A stretch of DNA of 64,000 nt from Paracoccus versutus (GTDB lineage Bacteria > Pseudomonadota > Alphaproteobacteria > Rhodobacterales > Rhodobacteraceae), in contig NZ_JRKO01000003.1 in assembly GCF_000763885.1 (NCBI RefSeq), positions 62,001-126,000 on the forward strand, written 5' to 3'. Every line of letters starts with the position of its first letter. The stretch's first letter is position 1. The notes below the pieces were generated by a model, which saw only the letters and a program-made list of their open reading frames with translations, ran no database searches and was not told where the DNA came from. Shown in pieces: positions 27,120 through 35,289 of the stretch. The position numbers and the translations under genes were made by a program.

Positions 27120-28649
27120 TCAGTCGCGGCCCAGCCATTCGCCGGCCAGCGACACGTCCTCGGGCCGCAACTCGTGCCCCGCATCGACGGTCCGCGCCTC
27201 CAGCGCCGCGCCGCCGCCCTGCAAGGCGCGCTCCAGCGCCGGGGCCATGCGGGCAAAGGGATCGCGGGCGCCGGTCAGCATCAGCACCCGGCTGCCGGCC
27301 AGGGCCTGCGCGTCCAGCGCCGGCGGCGCCTCCAGCACCTGCACGGCGCGGATCAGCACCGCGCGCCCGATCAGGCCGGGATGGAGTTGCAGCACCGCGC
27401 CCAGCAGGTTCGCGCCGTTGGAATAACCCAGGTAGACCAGCGCCTCGGGGTCCAGGCCATAGGCCCGCGCGGCTTCGTCGGTGAAGCCGGCAAAGGCCTC
27501 GGCCTCGGCCCGGACATCCGCCTGATCGTAGGTCACCGCGTCATAGCGGCGGAACCAGCGGTTGATGCCTTCCTCGGTCGAGCGGCCGCGGACGCCCAGC
27601 AGCGTGGCGCGGGGGGCGATGCGATGGGCCAGCGGCATCAGGTCGGTTTCGTTGCCGCCGGTGCCGTGCAGCAGCACGATGGTGCTGCCGTCCGGGTCTT
27701 CCGGCCGGTGGAAGCGGTGGATGAAATGCAGATCGCGCATCGGGCTCCTTTCCTCGCCCGGCAGGGCGAATTGCGGCAGGATCACGCGCAGGTCGTCGGC
27801 GCGGGCCGCGTCATCGGGCGGGACGAACAGCGTTCGGCCCAGATCCTCGGGCGTCTCGTCCAGGGTGAAGCCGGGGGCGTCGGTGGCATATTCCAGCAGC
27901 GTCCCCGCCGGCTCGCGCACATAAAGCGACAGGAAGTATTTCCGGTCATGCACGCTGGTTGCATCGGTATCCTGCAACGCCAGCCGCATCCGGCGCAGCG
28001 CATCGGCATCCGGCGCGCGAAAGGCGACGTGATCGAGGATGCCGGTGCCGGGAATGCCCGGAAAGAAGCCGGTGGCGTCGCGGATGTCGACGACATCCGT
28101 GTCCGAGGCCATGCGCTGCACCGCGCCCTCGGCCGTGCCGGGGCGATAGCCGAAGCGGGTCAGAAAATTGCGCGTCGCCGCAGGCTGCTCGGTCAGGATG
28201 GTGACGCCGCGCAGCCGCGTCGGCGCGATCGGGTCGGGCAGGGGGGCCGCGGCGGGCAGGTCCGCCCCCACCAGCTTGACGATCACGCCGTCGGGGTCTT
28301 TCAGCCGCAGCACGGTTTCGCCCCGCTCGCGCAGCGGCCTCTCGACCGGCACGCGGGCGGTCATGGCGCGGGTCAGCCAGTCGCCGATGCTGTCGGGCGG
28401 CACGGCCAGCGCGATCTCGGCGACCTGGCCATGGCCGACCCGGCCCCTTGCCCCGTCCTCCCACACCAGGAAGGTGACGAGCGAGCCGGGCGAGCCGAGC
28501 GCGTCGCCATAGAATAGGTGCAATTGCTCGGCATCCTCGAAGCCGCCGGTGCGCTTGACCAGGCGCAGGCCCAGGAAGCCGGCGTAGAAATCGACATTGG
28601 CCTGGACCCGGCGGGTGATGCCGGTGACGTGATGGATGCCGCTGGGCAT
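27120..28649 (-). CDS. Fusion of an MhqO-type ring-cleaving dioxygenase and an MhqD-type carboxylesterase
   Basis: 509 aa. Residues 1 to about 300 are a complete two-module VOC protein (GIHHVTGITRRVQANVDFY; ILDHVAFRAPD; AGTLLEYATDAPGF). Residues about 303-509 are an alpha/beta hydrolase of the MhqD/YodD type: oxyanion region LLHGTGGNETD, nucleophile GYSNGANLLG, acid in TGARDPFA and histidine in DAGHEL. In Bacillus mhqO and mhqD are neighbouring genes of one operon, so the fusion supports a shared pathway, probably ring opening followed by ester hydrolysis. A glutathione transferase gene precedes it by 12 bases. Confidence 0.9.
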   Translation of the reverse strand: MPSGIHHVTGITRRVQANVDFYAGFLGLRLVKRTGGFEDAEQLHLFYGDALGSPGSLVTFLVWEDGARGRVGHGQVAEIALAVPPDSIGDWLTRAMTARVPVERPLRERGETVLRLKDPDGVIVKLVGADLPAAAPLPDPIAPTRLRGVTILTEQPAATRNFLTRFGYRPGTAEGAVQRMASDTDVVDIRDATGFFPGIPGTGILDHVAFRAPDADALRRMRLALQDTDATSVHDRKYFLSLYVREPAGTLLEYATDAPGFTLDETPEDLGRTLFVPPDDAARADDLRVILPQFALPGEERSPMRDLHFIHRFHRPEDPDGSTIVLLHGTGGNETDLMPLAHRIAPRATLLGVRGRSTEEGINRWFRRYDAVTYDQADVRAEAEAFAGFTDEAARAYGLDPEALVYLGYSNGANLLGAVLQLHPGLIGRAVLIRAVQVLEAPPALDAQALAGSRVLMLTGARDPFARMAPALERALQGGGAALEARTVDAGHELRPEDVSLAGEWLGRD

Positions 28650-28661
28650 GGCTTTCCCCCT

Positions 28662-29279
28662 TTATGCGCCCTCTTCGCGGGCAAGGACGGTCTGCACGGC
28701 CGGATCGGCCGCGATGCGGTCATGCAGGGCCTGCACATTGGCCCAGCCCTGGGTGCCCTCGGGCAGCAGCTTCCCGGCCCAACGCAGCATCGGAAAGGCA
28801 TAGGCGTCGATCACCGAGCGGCGGCCCAGGATCCAGTCGCGGCCGTCCAGATGCGCGTCCAGCAGCGCCAGCCGCTTGCGGACCAGCTTGCGCGCGGCCT
28901 CCTGCACCGCTTCGCGGTCGGCCTCATCGCGGCGGGTGGTATAGCGCTGCGGCGTGAACAGCGGGAAGAAGGCCGGATGCAGGTCGCCGGTGAAGAAGCT
29001 CGACCAGCGGTCGAGTTCCGCCTGCGCCCGCAACTCGTCGCCGCCGGTCAGGTCGGCCTCGGGATGCTTGCGGGCCAGGTGGTGCAGGATCGCGCCCGCC
29101 TGGGTCAGGGTCCAGCCGTCATCCTCGCGCAGCACCGGCACGGCGCCGGCCGGGTTCACCGCCATCAGTTCCGCCGAGCCGAATTCGACCGCCACCGCCT
29201 CATAGGGCGCTTGGGTCCATTCCAGCACGATATGGGGCGCGAGCGAGCAGGCGCCGGCATGGTAGAACAGGGTGGGCAT
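28662..29279 (-). CDS. Glutathione S-transferase family protein
   Basis: 205 aa. The thioredoxin-like N-terminal domain has LFYHAGACSLAPHIVLEW with the conserved Ser/Cys activation region and the cis-proline GAVPVL; the C-terminal part is all-helical. The start at 29279 follows GGAGG. It forms an operon with the dioxygenase-esterase fusion, which suggests conjugation of quinones or other electrophiles to glutathione. Confidence 0.92.
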   Translation of the reverse strand: MPTLFYHAGACSLAPHIVLEWTQAPYEAVAVEFGSAELMAVNPAGAVPVLREDDGWTLTQAGAILHHLARKHPEADLTGGDELRAQAELDRWSSFFTGDLHPAFFPLFTPQRYTTRRDEADREAVQEAARKLVRKRLALLDAHLDGRDWILGRRSVIDAYAFPMLRWAGKLLPEGTQGWANVQALHDRIAADPAVQTVLAREEGA

Positions 29280-29392
29280 GGGATCCTCCGTCTTGCGATG
29301 CGTCCAAGATAGCGTCGCGCCGCGTTTCCCCAACCGGCAAAGGCTGGAACGCGGCGTTCTGCACCATCGAACGCGCCGGGGCGGGGATCGGT

Positions 29393-30190
29393 TCAGGCGC
29401 TATGCGCGCCCTTGGCCAGGTCCGCGACGAAGGACAGGATCTCGGGCACCGGGCGGCCCTCGCCGATCAGCTTGACGATGGCCGAGCCCACGACGCAGCC
29501 GTCGGCCACGCCCGCCACCGCCTGCGCCGCCTCGGGCGTCGAGATGCCGAAGCCGACCACGACCGGCAGCCTGGCGCTGGCGCGGATGCGGGCGACCTCG
29601 GGCGCGACCTCGGCCGCGTTCGCCGCGGGGCCGCCGGTGATGCCTGTGACCGAGACGTAATAGACGAAGCCGCTGGTGTTCTGCACCACGGCGGGCAGGC
29701 GCCGGTCGTCGGTGGTCGGCGTCGCCAGGCGGATGAAGTTCAGCCCGGCCTCGCGCGCCGGCAGGCACAGCTCGGCATCTTCCTCGGGCGGCAGGTCCAC
29801 CACGATCAGCCCGTCCACCCCGGCCTCGACCGCATCGGCGATAAAGCGGTCCACGCCGCCCTTGCGGGCATAGATCGGGTTGTAATAGCCCATCAGCACG
29901 ATGGGCGTGGCGTCGTCCTGGGCGCGAAAGGCGCGCACCATGTCCAGCACGCGGGTCACGCTGCCGCCCGCCGCCAGCGCGCGCTGGCCCGCCGCCTGGA
30001 TAGTGGCGCCGTCCGCCATCGGGTCGGTGAAGGGCATGCCCAGCTCGATGATGTCCACGCCCGCGCCGGGCAGGCCGCGCATGATCTGCAGCGAGGTGTC
30101 GAAATCCGGGTCGCAGCCCATCATATAGGCGACGAAGGCCTTGCCGTCCGTTTCGGCCAGCCGCGCGAAAGTGTCGTCGATTCTGCTCAT
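29393..30190 (-). CDS. trpA: Tryptophan synthase alpha chain
   Basis: 265 aa, normal size. The catalytic glutamate block [19 protein letters not shown] and the active-site aspartate region (IVVDLPPEE) are intact, and the phosphate-binding [11 protein letters not shown] is present. It splits indole-glycerol phosphate to indole, which TrpB uses. trpB is not adjacent; the divergent neighbour is ychF, an arrangement often seen in Rhodobacteraceae. Confidence 0.97.
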   Translation of the reverse strand: MSRIDDTFARLAETDGKAFVAYMMGCDPDFDTSLQIMRGLPGAGVDIIELGMPFTDPMADGATIQAAGQRALAAGGSVTRVLDMVRAFRAQDDATPIVLMGYYNPIYARKGGVDRFIADAVEAGVDGLIVVDLPPEEDAELCLPAREAGLNFIRLATPTTDDRRLPAVVQNTSGFVYYVSVTGITGGPAANAAEVAPEVARIRASARLPVVVGFGISTPEAAQAVAGVADGCVVGSAIVKLIGEGRPVPEILSFVADLAKGAHSA

Positions 30191-30316
30191 GCGCCCCGTT
30201 CCCTCATGGTCCGCCCAGCCCTAGCCCGGCTTGAGGGGCAAGATCAACGGCCCGCCACTGGACTTGCGCGTCATCGCCCCATAATAAGCGCGGAAATCCG
30301 GGAAAAGGGGTGCATC

Positions 30317-31414
30317 ATGGGCTTTCGCATGGGGATCGTCGGCCTGCCGAACGTGGGCAAATCGACGCTGTTCAACGCGCTGACGAAAACCGCCGCCGCG
30401 CAGGCCGCGAACTTTCCCTTCTGCACCATCGAGCCGAACGTGGGCGAGGTCGCCGTGCCCGATCCGCGGCTGGACAGGCTTGCCGAGATCGCGGGGTCCA
30501 AGCAGATCATCCCGACCCGCATCACCTTCGTCGACATCGCCGGCCTGGTGAAGGGCGCCAGCAAGGGCGAGGGGCTGGGCAACCAGTTCCTGGCCAATAT
30601 CCGCGAGGTCGATGCCATCGCCCATGTGCTGCGCTGCTTCGAGGATGGCGACGTCACCCATGTCGAGGGCCGCGTCGACCCCATCGCCGACGCCGAGACC
30701 ATCGAGACCGAGCTGATGATCGCCGACCTGGAATCCGTCGAGCGCCGGCTGGCCAATATCCAGCGCAAGCTGAAGGGCGGCGACAAGGAGGCGGTGGCGC
30801 AGGAAAAGCTGCTGAAAGCCGCGCAGGCGGCGCTGGAATCCGGCCGCCCCGCCCGCACCGTCGAGGTCGCGGACGAGGATCGCAAGGCCTGGGACATGCT
30901 GCAACTGCTGACCGCCAAGCCGGTGCTGTTCGTCTGCAACGTCGAAGAGGACAAGGCCGCCAGCGGCAACAGCCAGTCCGAGCGCGTGGCCCGGATGGCG
31001 GCCGAACAGGGCGCCGGCCATGTGGTGATTTCCGCCAAGATCGAGGAGGAGATCAGCCAGCTTCCGCCCGAGGAGGCCGGCATGTTCCTCGAGGAGATGG
31101 GCCTGCACGAGGCTGGCCTGGATCGCCTGATCCGCGAGGGCTACAAGCTGCTGGGCCTCGATACCTATTTCACCGTCGGCCCCAAGGAGGCGCGCGCCTG
31201 GACCATCCACAAGGGCACGCTGGCCCCGCAGGCGGCGGGCGTGATCCACGGCGATTTCGAGCGCGGCTTCATCCGCGCCGAGACCATCGCCTATGACGAC
31301 TATGTCACCTGCAAGGGCGAGGCCGGCGCGCGCGAGGCCGGCAAGTTCCGCGTCGAGGGCAAGTCCTATGTGGTGCAGGACGGCGACGTGCTGCATTTCC
31401 TGTTCAACGCCTGA
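30317..31414 (+). CDS. ychF: Redox-regulated ATPase YchF
   Basis: 365 aa. The Walker A loop is GLPNVGKSTLFNAL at 8-21, followed by the NFPFCTIEPN switch and a TGS domain near the C-terminus (YFTVGPKEARAWTIHKGTLA). YchF (OLA1) is an Obg-related enzyme that prefers ATP and binds ribosomes. The ATG at 30317 with AAAAGGGG upstream gives the canonical MGFRMGIVGLPN start. The 31415-31835 region follows. Confidence 0.97.
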   Translation: MGFRMGIVGLPNVGKSTLFNALTKTAAAQAANFPFCTIEPNVGEVAVPDPRLDRLAEIAGSKQIIPTRITFVDIAGLVKGASKGEGLGNQFLANIREVDAIAHVLRCFEDGDVTHVEGRVDPIADAETIETELMIADLESVERRLANIQRKLKGGDKEAVAQEKLLKAAQAALESGRPARTVEVADEDRKAWDMLQLLTAKPVLFVCNVEEDKAASGNSQSERVARMAAEQGAGHVVISAKIEEEISQLPPEEAGMFLEEMGLHEAGLDRLIREGYKLLGLDTYFTVGPKEARAWTIHKGTLAPQAAGVIHGDFERGFIRAETIAYDDYVTCKGEAGAREAGKFRVEGKSYVVQDGDVLHFLFNA

Positions 31415-31835
31415 CCGGCAGCCTTGTCCTCACCTTCCGCGTCGCATCCTGGCCGCGGGTATGGCCGGGCGCATCGTCCTTCTGCTCCCGAGGCGGAGGA
31501 TGCAGGGCCTTGGCGCGGGCTGCCGGGGCCGCGCCGGTCTGCAGGCTGACGCCCCGCCCTGTCTCGCACCTTTTCCCGGACCGCGCCGGCCTGCTGGCGG
31601 CGCCGATCGCCCTCGCCGGCCTGCACCGGGTTTTGCTCGCGGCCCGGCGCCTGGCCCCGACCGTCCGGGCGGGGCGGATTTGGTCGACCGGAGCGACGGA
31701 CGCATCGCCTCCGCGGCCCGTGCGGCAGGGCACCCGGCGCCGTTCGCGGCCCGCTGCGGCGAATTTTGCGTGAAACGCCCCTTCCATGCGATTTGCCCTT
31801 GTTTTTCCCGCCTCTGCCCTGCTAGACCGCGCGGC
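31415..31835. other. 421-base gap without a recognisable gene
   Basis: Open frames exist on both strands but they are Arg/Pro/Ala-rich, have no ribosome site and resemble no family. The last 100 bases are less GC-rich and could hold the promoter of the tRNA-Ser gene. No clear terminator for ychF is visible. Confidence 0.6.
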
Positions 31836-31925
31836 GGAGACGTGGCCGAGTGGTCGAAGGCACACCCCTGCTAAGGGTGCAGGCGGGAAACCGCCTCGAG
31901 GGTTCGAATCCCTTCGTCTCCGCCA
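31836..31925 (+). tRNA. tRNA-Ser (GCU)
   Basis: 90 nt including an encoded CCA. The acceptor stem GGAGACG pairs with CGTCTCC, the discriminator is G, and a long variable arm identifies a class II tRNA. The anticodon loop CTGCTAA (31868-31874) between CACCC and GGGTG gives GCU. The accessory region begins directly after it. Confidence 0.97.
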
Positions 31926-31963
31926 TGCCCCATTGTTTTCATTAAGAAAACTGGCCACTTCTG

Positions 31964-32281
31964 GTGCGCGTTTGCCGTGGCGCAGCGGAACAGTCGCCAG
32001 TTGCGAGCGGCCGCGTTGCGCCGATGATGGAACTGGAGGTGGGGACGGCAAGCTTCTTCACATTCAAACCTCCAGTGATTTCGGACGCCTCGATGCCGCA
32101 GCGGGCAACAAGCCATGTCGCGGGCGGGCTGCTGGAGCAGATGGCCAATATCGGATCATATCGCAGAGCGGTGGCCCCGGCAGCTTCGAATTTCGCCTTG
32201 GGGTTCGTGGACAGCATGGAGCCGCAAGACGCGACCGAGGCGCTGCTGCTGGCGCAGATGGCCGCGATCCATCAGGCAACC
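31964..32281 (+). pseudogene. Remnant of a conserved alphaproteobacterial hypothetical protein
   Basis: This frame contains GGLLEQMANIGS and MEPQDATEALLLAQMAAIHQAT, which recall a widespread rhizobial/alphaproteobacterial protein with EPRDQLEAMLAAQMAAVHMAT. The similarity stops at about 32281, where the opposite-strand transposase fragment begins, so the rest is lost. The extent upstream is uncertain; an ATG is at 32024. From memory only, not from alignment. Confidence 0.5.
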
Positions 32282-32282
32282 G

Positions 32283-32546
32283 GCGAAGCGCGGATCCTTG
32301 GCGATGCGGCTGGCGAAGTCGCGGAAGCCCCGTTCGATCGGCTTGGCCTGGCCGTGGGCCGGCGTAGCCCAGTGGACCTTGATGCCCAGCGTGGGCAGCA
32401 CGCCCAGCGGGTCGTCGTCGCGCACCTTGAAGCGGAACCAGGTCGGGGTGCCGCCCATCAGCCATTTGTTGGCGAATTCGTGCCCGTTGTCGAAAAGGCA
32501 ATGCTTCGGGATGCCCCAGGTCTCGATCAGCTCGCCGAAGGCGGAC
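32283..32546 (-). pseudogene. Mu-type transposase (MuA-like) internal fragment
   Basis: About 88 residues: SAFGELIETWGIPKHCLFDNGHEF, PLGVLPTLGIKVHWATPAHG and QAKPIERGFRDFASRIAKDP. This is the DDE catalytic core of MuA-like transposases, including the DNGxxFA motif. The first Asp region, the C-terminal part and any start are missing. One end abuts a truncated antitoxin gene, the other a fragment of another gene. It is a dead remnant of a Mu-like phage or transposon. Confidence 0.8.
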
Positions 32547-32801
32547 AAGCGCTGCCACCACCTTCAGGACGGTGCTGAACTCGGGATTGCCCTTCTCGCT
32601 CAAGGCGCGGTAGAGGCTTTCGCGCGACAGCCCGGCATCCTCGGCGATCTGCTTCATGCCCTTGGCGCGCGCGACCACGCCCAGCGCATCCGCGATGAAC
32701 GCCCCATCCCCGGTTGCCAGGGCATCGGACAGGTAGCCCGCAATCGCCTCGTCGTTGTCGAGGTATTCGGCCGGGTCAAAGGCCGTGGTTTCCAGTGCCA
32801 T
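32546..32801 (-). CDS. HigA-like antitoxin, C-terminus replaced by transposase sequence
   Basis: About 85 native residues: ETTAFDPAEYLDNDEAIAGY, FIADALGVVARAKGM and the helix-turn-helix IAEDAGLSRESLYRALSE, ending STVLKVVAAL. Family members normally end 10-15 residues later. Here the sequence passes into the MuA fragment in another frame; translation would add a foreign tail and stop only at 32064. The DNA-binding part is intact, so some function may remain. It starts two bases after the toxin gene's stop. Confidence 0.75.
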
Positions 32802-32803
32802 GC

Positions 32804-33100
32804 TCAACCCTCCATCTCTGCGGCAAGCCGCTTCGCCTGCTCAATGTCCGCCTGCTGGCGGCTCTTGGTGCCGCCGCACAAAAGCACGACCAGCACCGAT
32901 CCGCGCTGAACGAACTGGACCCGATAGCCGGGCCCCTCGTTGATGCGCCTCTCGCTCGCGCCAGAACCGACCGGCTTCACGTCTCCGGGGTTTCCGAACC
33001 GCAGCCGCTGGATGCGGCTGGCAATCTTTCGGTTGGCCCGTGCATCGCGAAGGGACAGCAGCCATTCCCGGAAGGTATCTGTCTGGCGGATCTCGATCAT
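32804..33100 (-). CDS. RelE/ParE-type toxin of a type II toxin-antitoxin pair
   Basis: 98 aa. TDTFREWLLSLRDARANRKI, IQRLRFGNPGDVKPVGSG and VLLCGGTKSRQQADIEQAK are the marks of the COG3657 'addiction module killer' group, in which the toxin gene comes first and the antitoxin follows. These proteins cleave ribosome-bound mRNA. The frame is complete, whereas its antitoxin is truncated; the strain may tolerate it because the toxin is weak or cross-neutralised. Confidence 0.87.
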   Translation of the reverse strand: MIEIRQTDTFREWLLSLRDARANRKIASRIQRLRFGNPGDVKPVGSGASERRINEGPGYRVQFVQRGSVLVVLLCGGTKSRQQADIEQAKRLAAEMEG

Positions 33101-33210
33101 GAGATGTAGCTTGCAGGCTACATGAAATCAAAGGCAGCAGGATGGTTCCTTGGTTGCCGCTCTGAGGTGGCCAGCGCCAATGCATGCAGCGGGGATGGAT
33201 CACGGCGGGG

Positions 33211-33399
33211 TCACCCATGCAGCAGGCGGTCAGCAGCCTCGCGAAGAACGCGCGCCACCTCGGGATGAGAGACGGCGGCCTTGTCCTGGTAGGATCGGGC
33301 GGTCTCATGCTCGCGCCCGGGCCGCAGCAAGGGCGAACTCAGCAGCAAGTCCATCACGAATGCCTCGAGCGCCTCACCACGTTTGTCGTTGCTTTCCAT
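33211..33399 (-). CDS. Small hypothetical protein
   Basis: 62 aa (start SNDKRGEALEAFVMDLL after Met-Glu) with an acidic, helical composition. The ATG at 33399 has GAGAGGG upstream. It lies between two toxin-antitoxin loci. No family recognised; coding is likely but not certain. Confidence 0.5.
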   Translation of the reverse strand: MESNDKRGEALEAFVMDLLLSSPLLRPGREHETARSYQDKAAVSHPEVARVLREAADRLLHG

Positions 33400-33533
33400 C
33401 GTTTCATCCCTCTCCGAACTCTGCCCGATCCTGCCCCACGGTTGGCGTGATGTGCAGGCAGCGGAAGGGCGAGACATTTTCAAAGGATCCGGGGGAATTT
33501 CGAAGCTTCGGTGTCAGGGAATATCTTGATGCC

Positions 33534-33569
33534 TGTATCATCACACGAGACGTATCGTTGCATGATACA
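33534..33569 (+). promoter_or_regulatory. Inverted repeat at the higBA start, probable autoregulatory operator
   Basis: TGTATCAT (33534-33541) and ATGATACA (33562-33569) are perfect complements separated by 20 bases, and the right arm includes the higB start codon. HigA-type antitoxins bind such repeats to repress their own operon. Confidence 0.6.
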
Positions 33570-33843
33570 GAGCATCAGAGGCGAGTTGACCGCGCAGGTC
33601 CTGGCTGGCAAGCCGGGCAAGGGCTTTCCCGCCAACCTGTCCAAGATCGCCGTCCGCAAGGTGGCGATGCTGCAAGCGGCTCACGTCCTGGACGACCTGC
33701 GGGCGCCCCCGGCGAACCGGCTGGAAGCCCTCAAGGGCGATAGGGCGGGCCAGCATTCGATCCGGGTCAACGACCCGTGGCGCATCTGTTTCACCTGGAC
33801 CCAGAACGGCCCTGCCGATGTCGAAATCGTGGACTACCACTGA
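33562..33843 (+). CDS. higB: HigB-type toxin
   Basis: 93 aa. DDLRAPPANRLEALKGDRAG followed by QHSIRVNDPWRICFTW and the final VEIVDYH are near-invariant in HigB/RelE toxins, which are ribosome-dependent mRNA endonucleases. The toxin-first order and the 11-base gap to higA are normal for the family. The start at 33562 gives the usual N-terminus; the frame is open further upstream. Confidence 0.93.
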   Translation: MIQSIRGELTAQVLAGKPGKGFPANLSKIAVRKVAMLQAAHVLDDLRAPPANRLEALKGDRAGQHSIRVNDPWRICFTWTQNGPADVEIVDYH

Positions 33844-33854
33844 AAGGAACCGCC

Positions 33855-34145
33855 ATGACCATGCTGCAAGTGCCGGTCCATCCCGGCGAAATCCTGAAGG
33901 AAGAATTCCTGGACGAGTTGGGGATCAGCGCCGGCAAGCTGGCCCGGCATGTCCATGTGCCCCGCACCCGCATCGAGCGCCTGGTGAAGGAAGAAACCGC
34001 CATGACCGTGGACACGGCGCAGCGGCTCGCCAAGGCTCTGGGAACCTCGGTGGAGTTCTGGATGAACCTTCAGCTGAACTACGACCTGATTACGAACACG
34101 CCAGATCCAGACGTGGCCGATATCCAGCCGCTGGCAGCGGCGTGA
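33855..34145 (+). CDS. higA: HigA-type antitoxin
   Basis: 96 aa. VHPGEILKEEFLDELGISAG and the helix-turn-helix with TRIERLVKEE, then LGTSVEFWMNLQLNYDL, are typical of HigA/VapI. It binds and neutralises HigB and represses the operon through the repeat upstream. AAAGGA precedes it; an internal ATG at 33861 is an alternative start. Confidence 0.93.
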   Translation: MTMLQVPVHPGEILKEEFLDELGISAGKLARHVHVPRTRIERLVKEETAMTVDTAQRLAKALGTSVEFWMNLQLNYDLITNTPDPDVADIQPLAAA

Positions 34146-34234
34146 GCGTGCTTGTGCTGACCCTGCTCGCCGTGTTCGCCTTCCCGCCGCTGACGCCCGT
34201 CGCGCTGGCGGTCATCACCGCGGGCGTAGTCTAA
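34142..34234 (+). CDS. Possible 30-residue hydrophobic peptide coupled to higA
   Basis: A GTG overlaps the higA stop (GTGA) and opens a 30-codon frame that is almost entirely hydrophobic (VLVLTLLAVFAFPPLTPVAL) and would form one membrane helix. There is no independent evidence that it is translated. Confidence 0.3.
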   Translation: MSVLVLTLLAVFAFPPLTPVALAVITAGVV

Positions 34235-34346
34235 GCCGCCCGCGGACAGGGGTTGCTGCGGTCTGGCTGTGTCCGCCTTGGGTCATGGTGTTGCGTCCTC
34301 CGGCGCGTCTAATCGTGCCGGAGGCGGGATGTTCCAGCAGAGCCTC

Positions 34347-34730
34347 TCAGCGACCCTTGAGCCGGTCGATGGACAGCGCCCCGGCGCCGGTGGTCACGAG
34401 CAACAGGAAGACGAAGCAGAACAGGATGGCTGCATCGCCGCCGTTGGCCACGGGGAAAACGCTCTTGGGGGCATGCGCCATCCAATAGGCAAAGGCCATG
34501 TGCCCGGAGAGGACGAACGCCACCGGCCGAGTGAACAGACCGAGGATGATCAGGGCGCCGCCGATGACTTCCAGCAGCCCGGAGACGAGCGGCAGCGTGC
34601 CGAGGGTTTCGGGGCCGGGGATGGGGATGCCGAACAGCTTCTGGGTTCCATGCTCGAAATAGAGCAGCCCGGCGACGATGCGCAGGGCTCCGATTGCATA
34701 GGGCTGTAGCGCCGAAAGCTTGCCAGTCAT
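34347..34730 (-). CDS. DoxX family membrane protein
   Basis: 127 aa with four hydrophobic helices. ALRIVAGLLYFEHGTQKLFG and LPLVSGLLEVIGGALIILGL are the family signatures. DoxX-like proteins are small quinone- or thiosulfate-linked membrane proteins or redox partners; function here is unknown. It lies alone between the higBA locus and a truncated regulator. Confidence 0.9.
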   Translation of the reverse strand: MTGKLSALQPYAIGALRIVAGLLYFEHGTQKLFGIPIPGPETLGTLPLVSGLLEVIGGALIILGLFTRPVAFVLSGHMAFAYWMAHAPKSVFPVANGGDAAILFCFVFLLLVTTGAGALSIDRLKGR

Positions 34731-34867
34731 TGCCGTCCCTCATCTTTGGGTTGATGCTGCGGACAGTGGATGGTCGCGTTCGTCAGAATGCAAGCGGGAT
34801 GAAAGGCGGAGCGCAAAGCAATCGCATTGATCTTCGAGAGAATGCCGCGATGCAGAGCCGCACGGTT

Positions 34868-35089
34868 TCAAGCCGTATCGGACCCATCAGCTCTCATCGC
34901 CACCCCAGGCCCCACCGCGACCTGCCCGCCTTCGAGGAACTGAACGCCTCGGGCCTCAAGGGCCTTGCGGATAGCTTCCTCGTTCTCCAGGTCCAGGGCT
35001 TTTGTGCGGCCACTCTCGAAGGAGCGCAGCGTGTCATGTGATACGGCAGCAGCATCCGCAAGGTCGGAAGCCTTCCAGTCAATGAGCAA
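34868..35089 (-). pseudogene. XRE-family regulator, N-terminally truncated
   Basis: The frame reads LIDWKASDLADAAAVSHDTL, then SFESGRTKALDLENEEAIRKA, then a GVQFLEG tail. That is a helix-turn-helix protein of about 80 aa missing its usual first 10-15 residues (typically an MTPxQCRAARALL-like start). Only a TTG (35089) is available as a start, and a stop lies in frame five codons upstream. It may be broken or started from TTG. Confidence 0.6.
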
Positions 35090-35130
35090 CCGACGCTGAG
35101 TTCAGCGCTCTGTGCGCACGTCGCCATGCC

Positions 35131-35289
35131 ATGGAAGTGGCCCTAATCGACCTGCCGTCAGCCAACGCGCAAGATGCCCTAGCGAAGGTGGTGGTATATG
35201 CCAGCATCGGCGTTGACGACCTGCGCGCAGAAGCCAAGCTTGAAGAAATCTTGGCCGCAGCCCGCGCGCTCGTCGGAGGTGCAGCATGA
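35131..35289 (+). CDS. Small acidic helical protein coupled to the next gene
   Basis: 52 aa (MEVALIDLPSANAQDALAKV, ending AAARALVGGAA). Amino-acid use is protein-like and predicts mostly helix. Its stop overlaps the next ATG (ATGA), a strong sign of a translated pair. There is no good ribosome site. No family recognised. Confidence 0.5.
   Translation: MEVALIDLPSANAQDALAKVVVYASIGVDDLRAEAKLEEILAAARALVGGAA

Noticed and set aside
33211-33483. Longer upstream start for the small hypothetical protein
   Set aside because: The extra 28 residues run into the higB upstream area and look non-coding; the ATG at 33399 has a ribosome site.
33501-33510. Palindrome CGAAGCTTCG upstream of higB
   Set aside because: Too short and not repeated; the 8 bp inverted repeat nearer the start is the better operator candidate.
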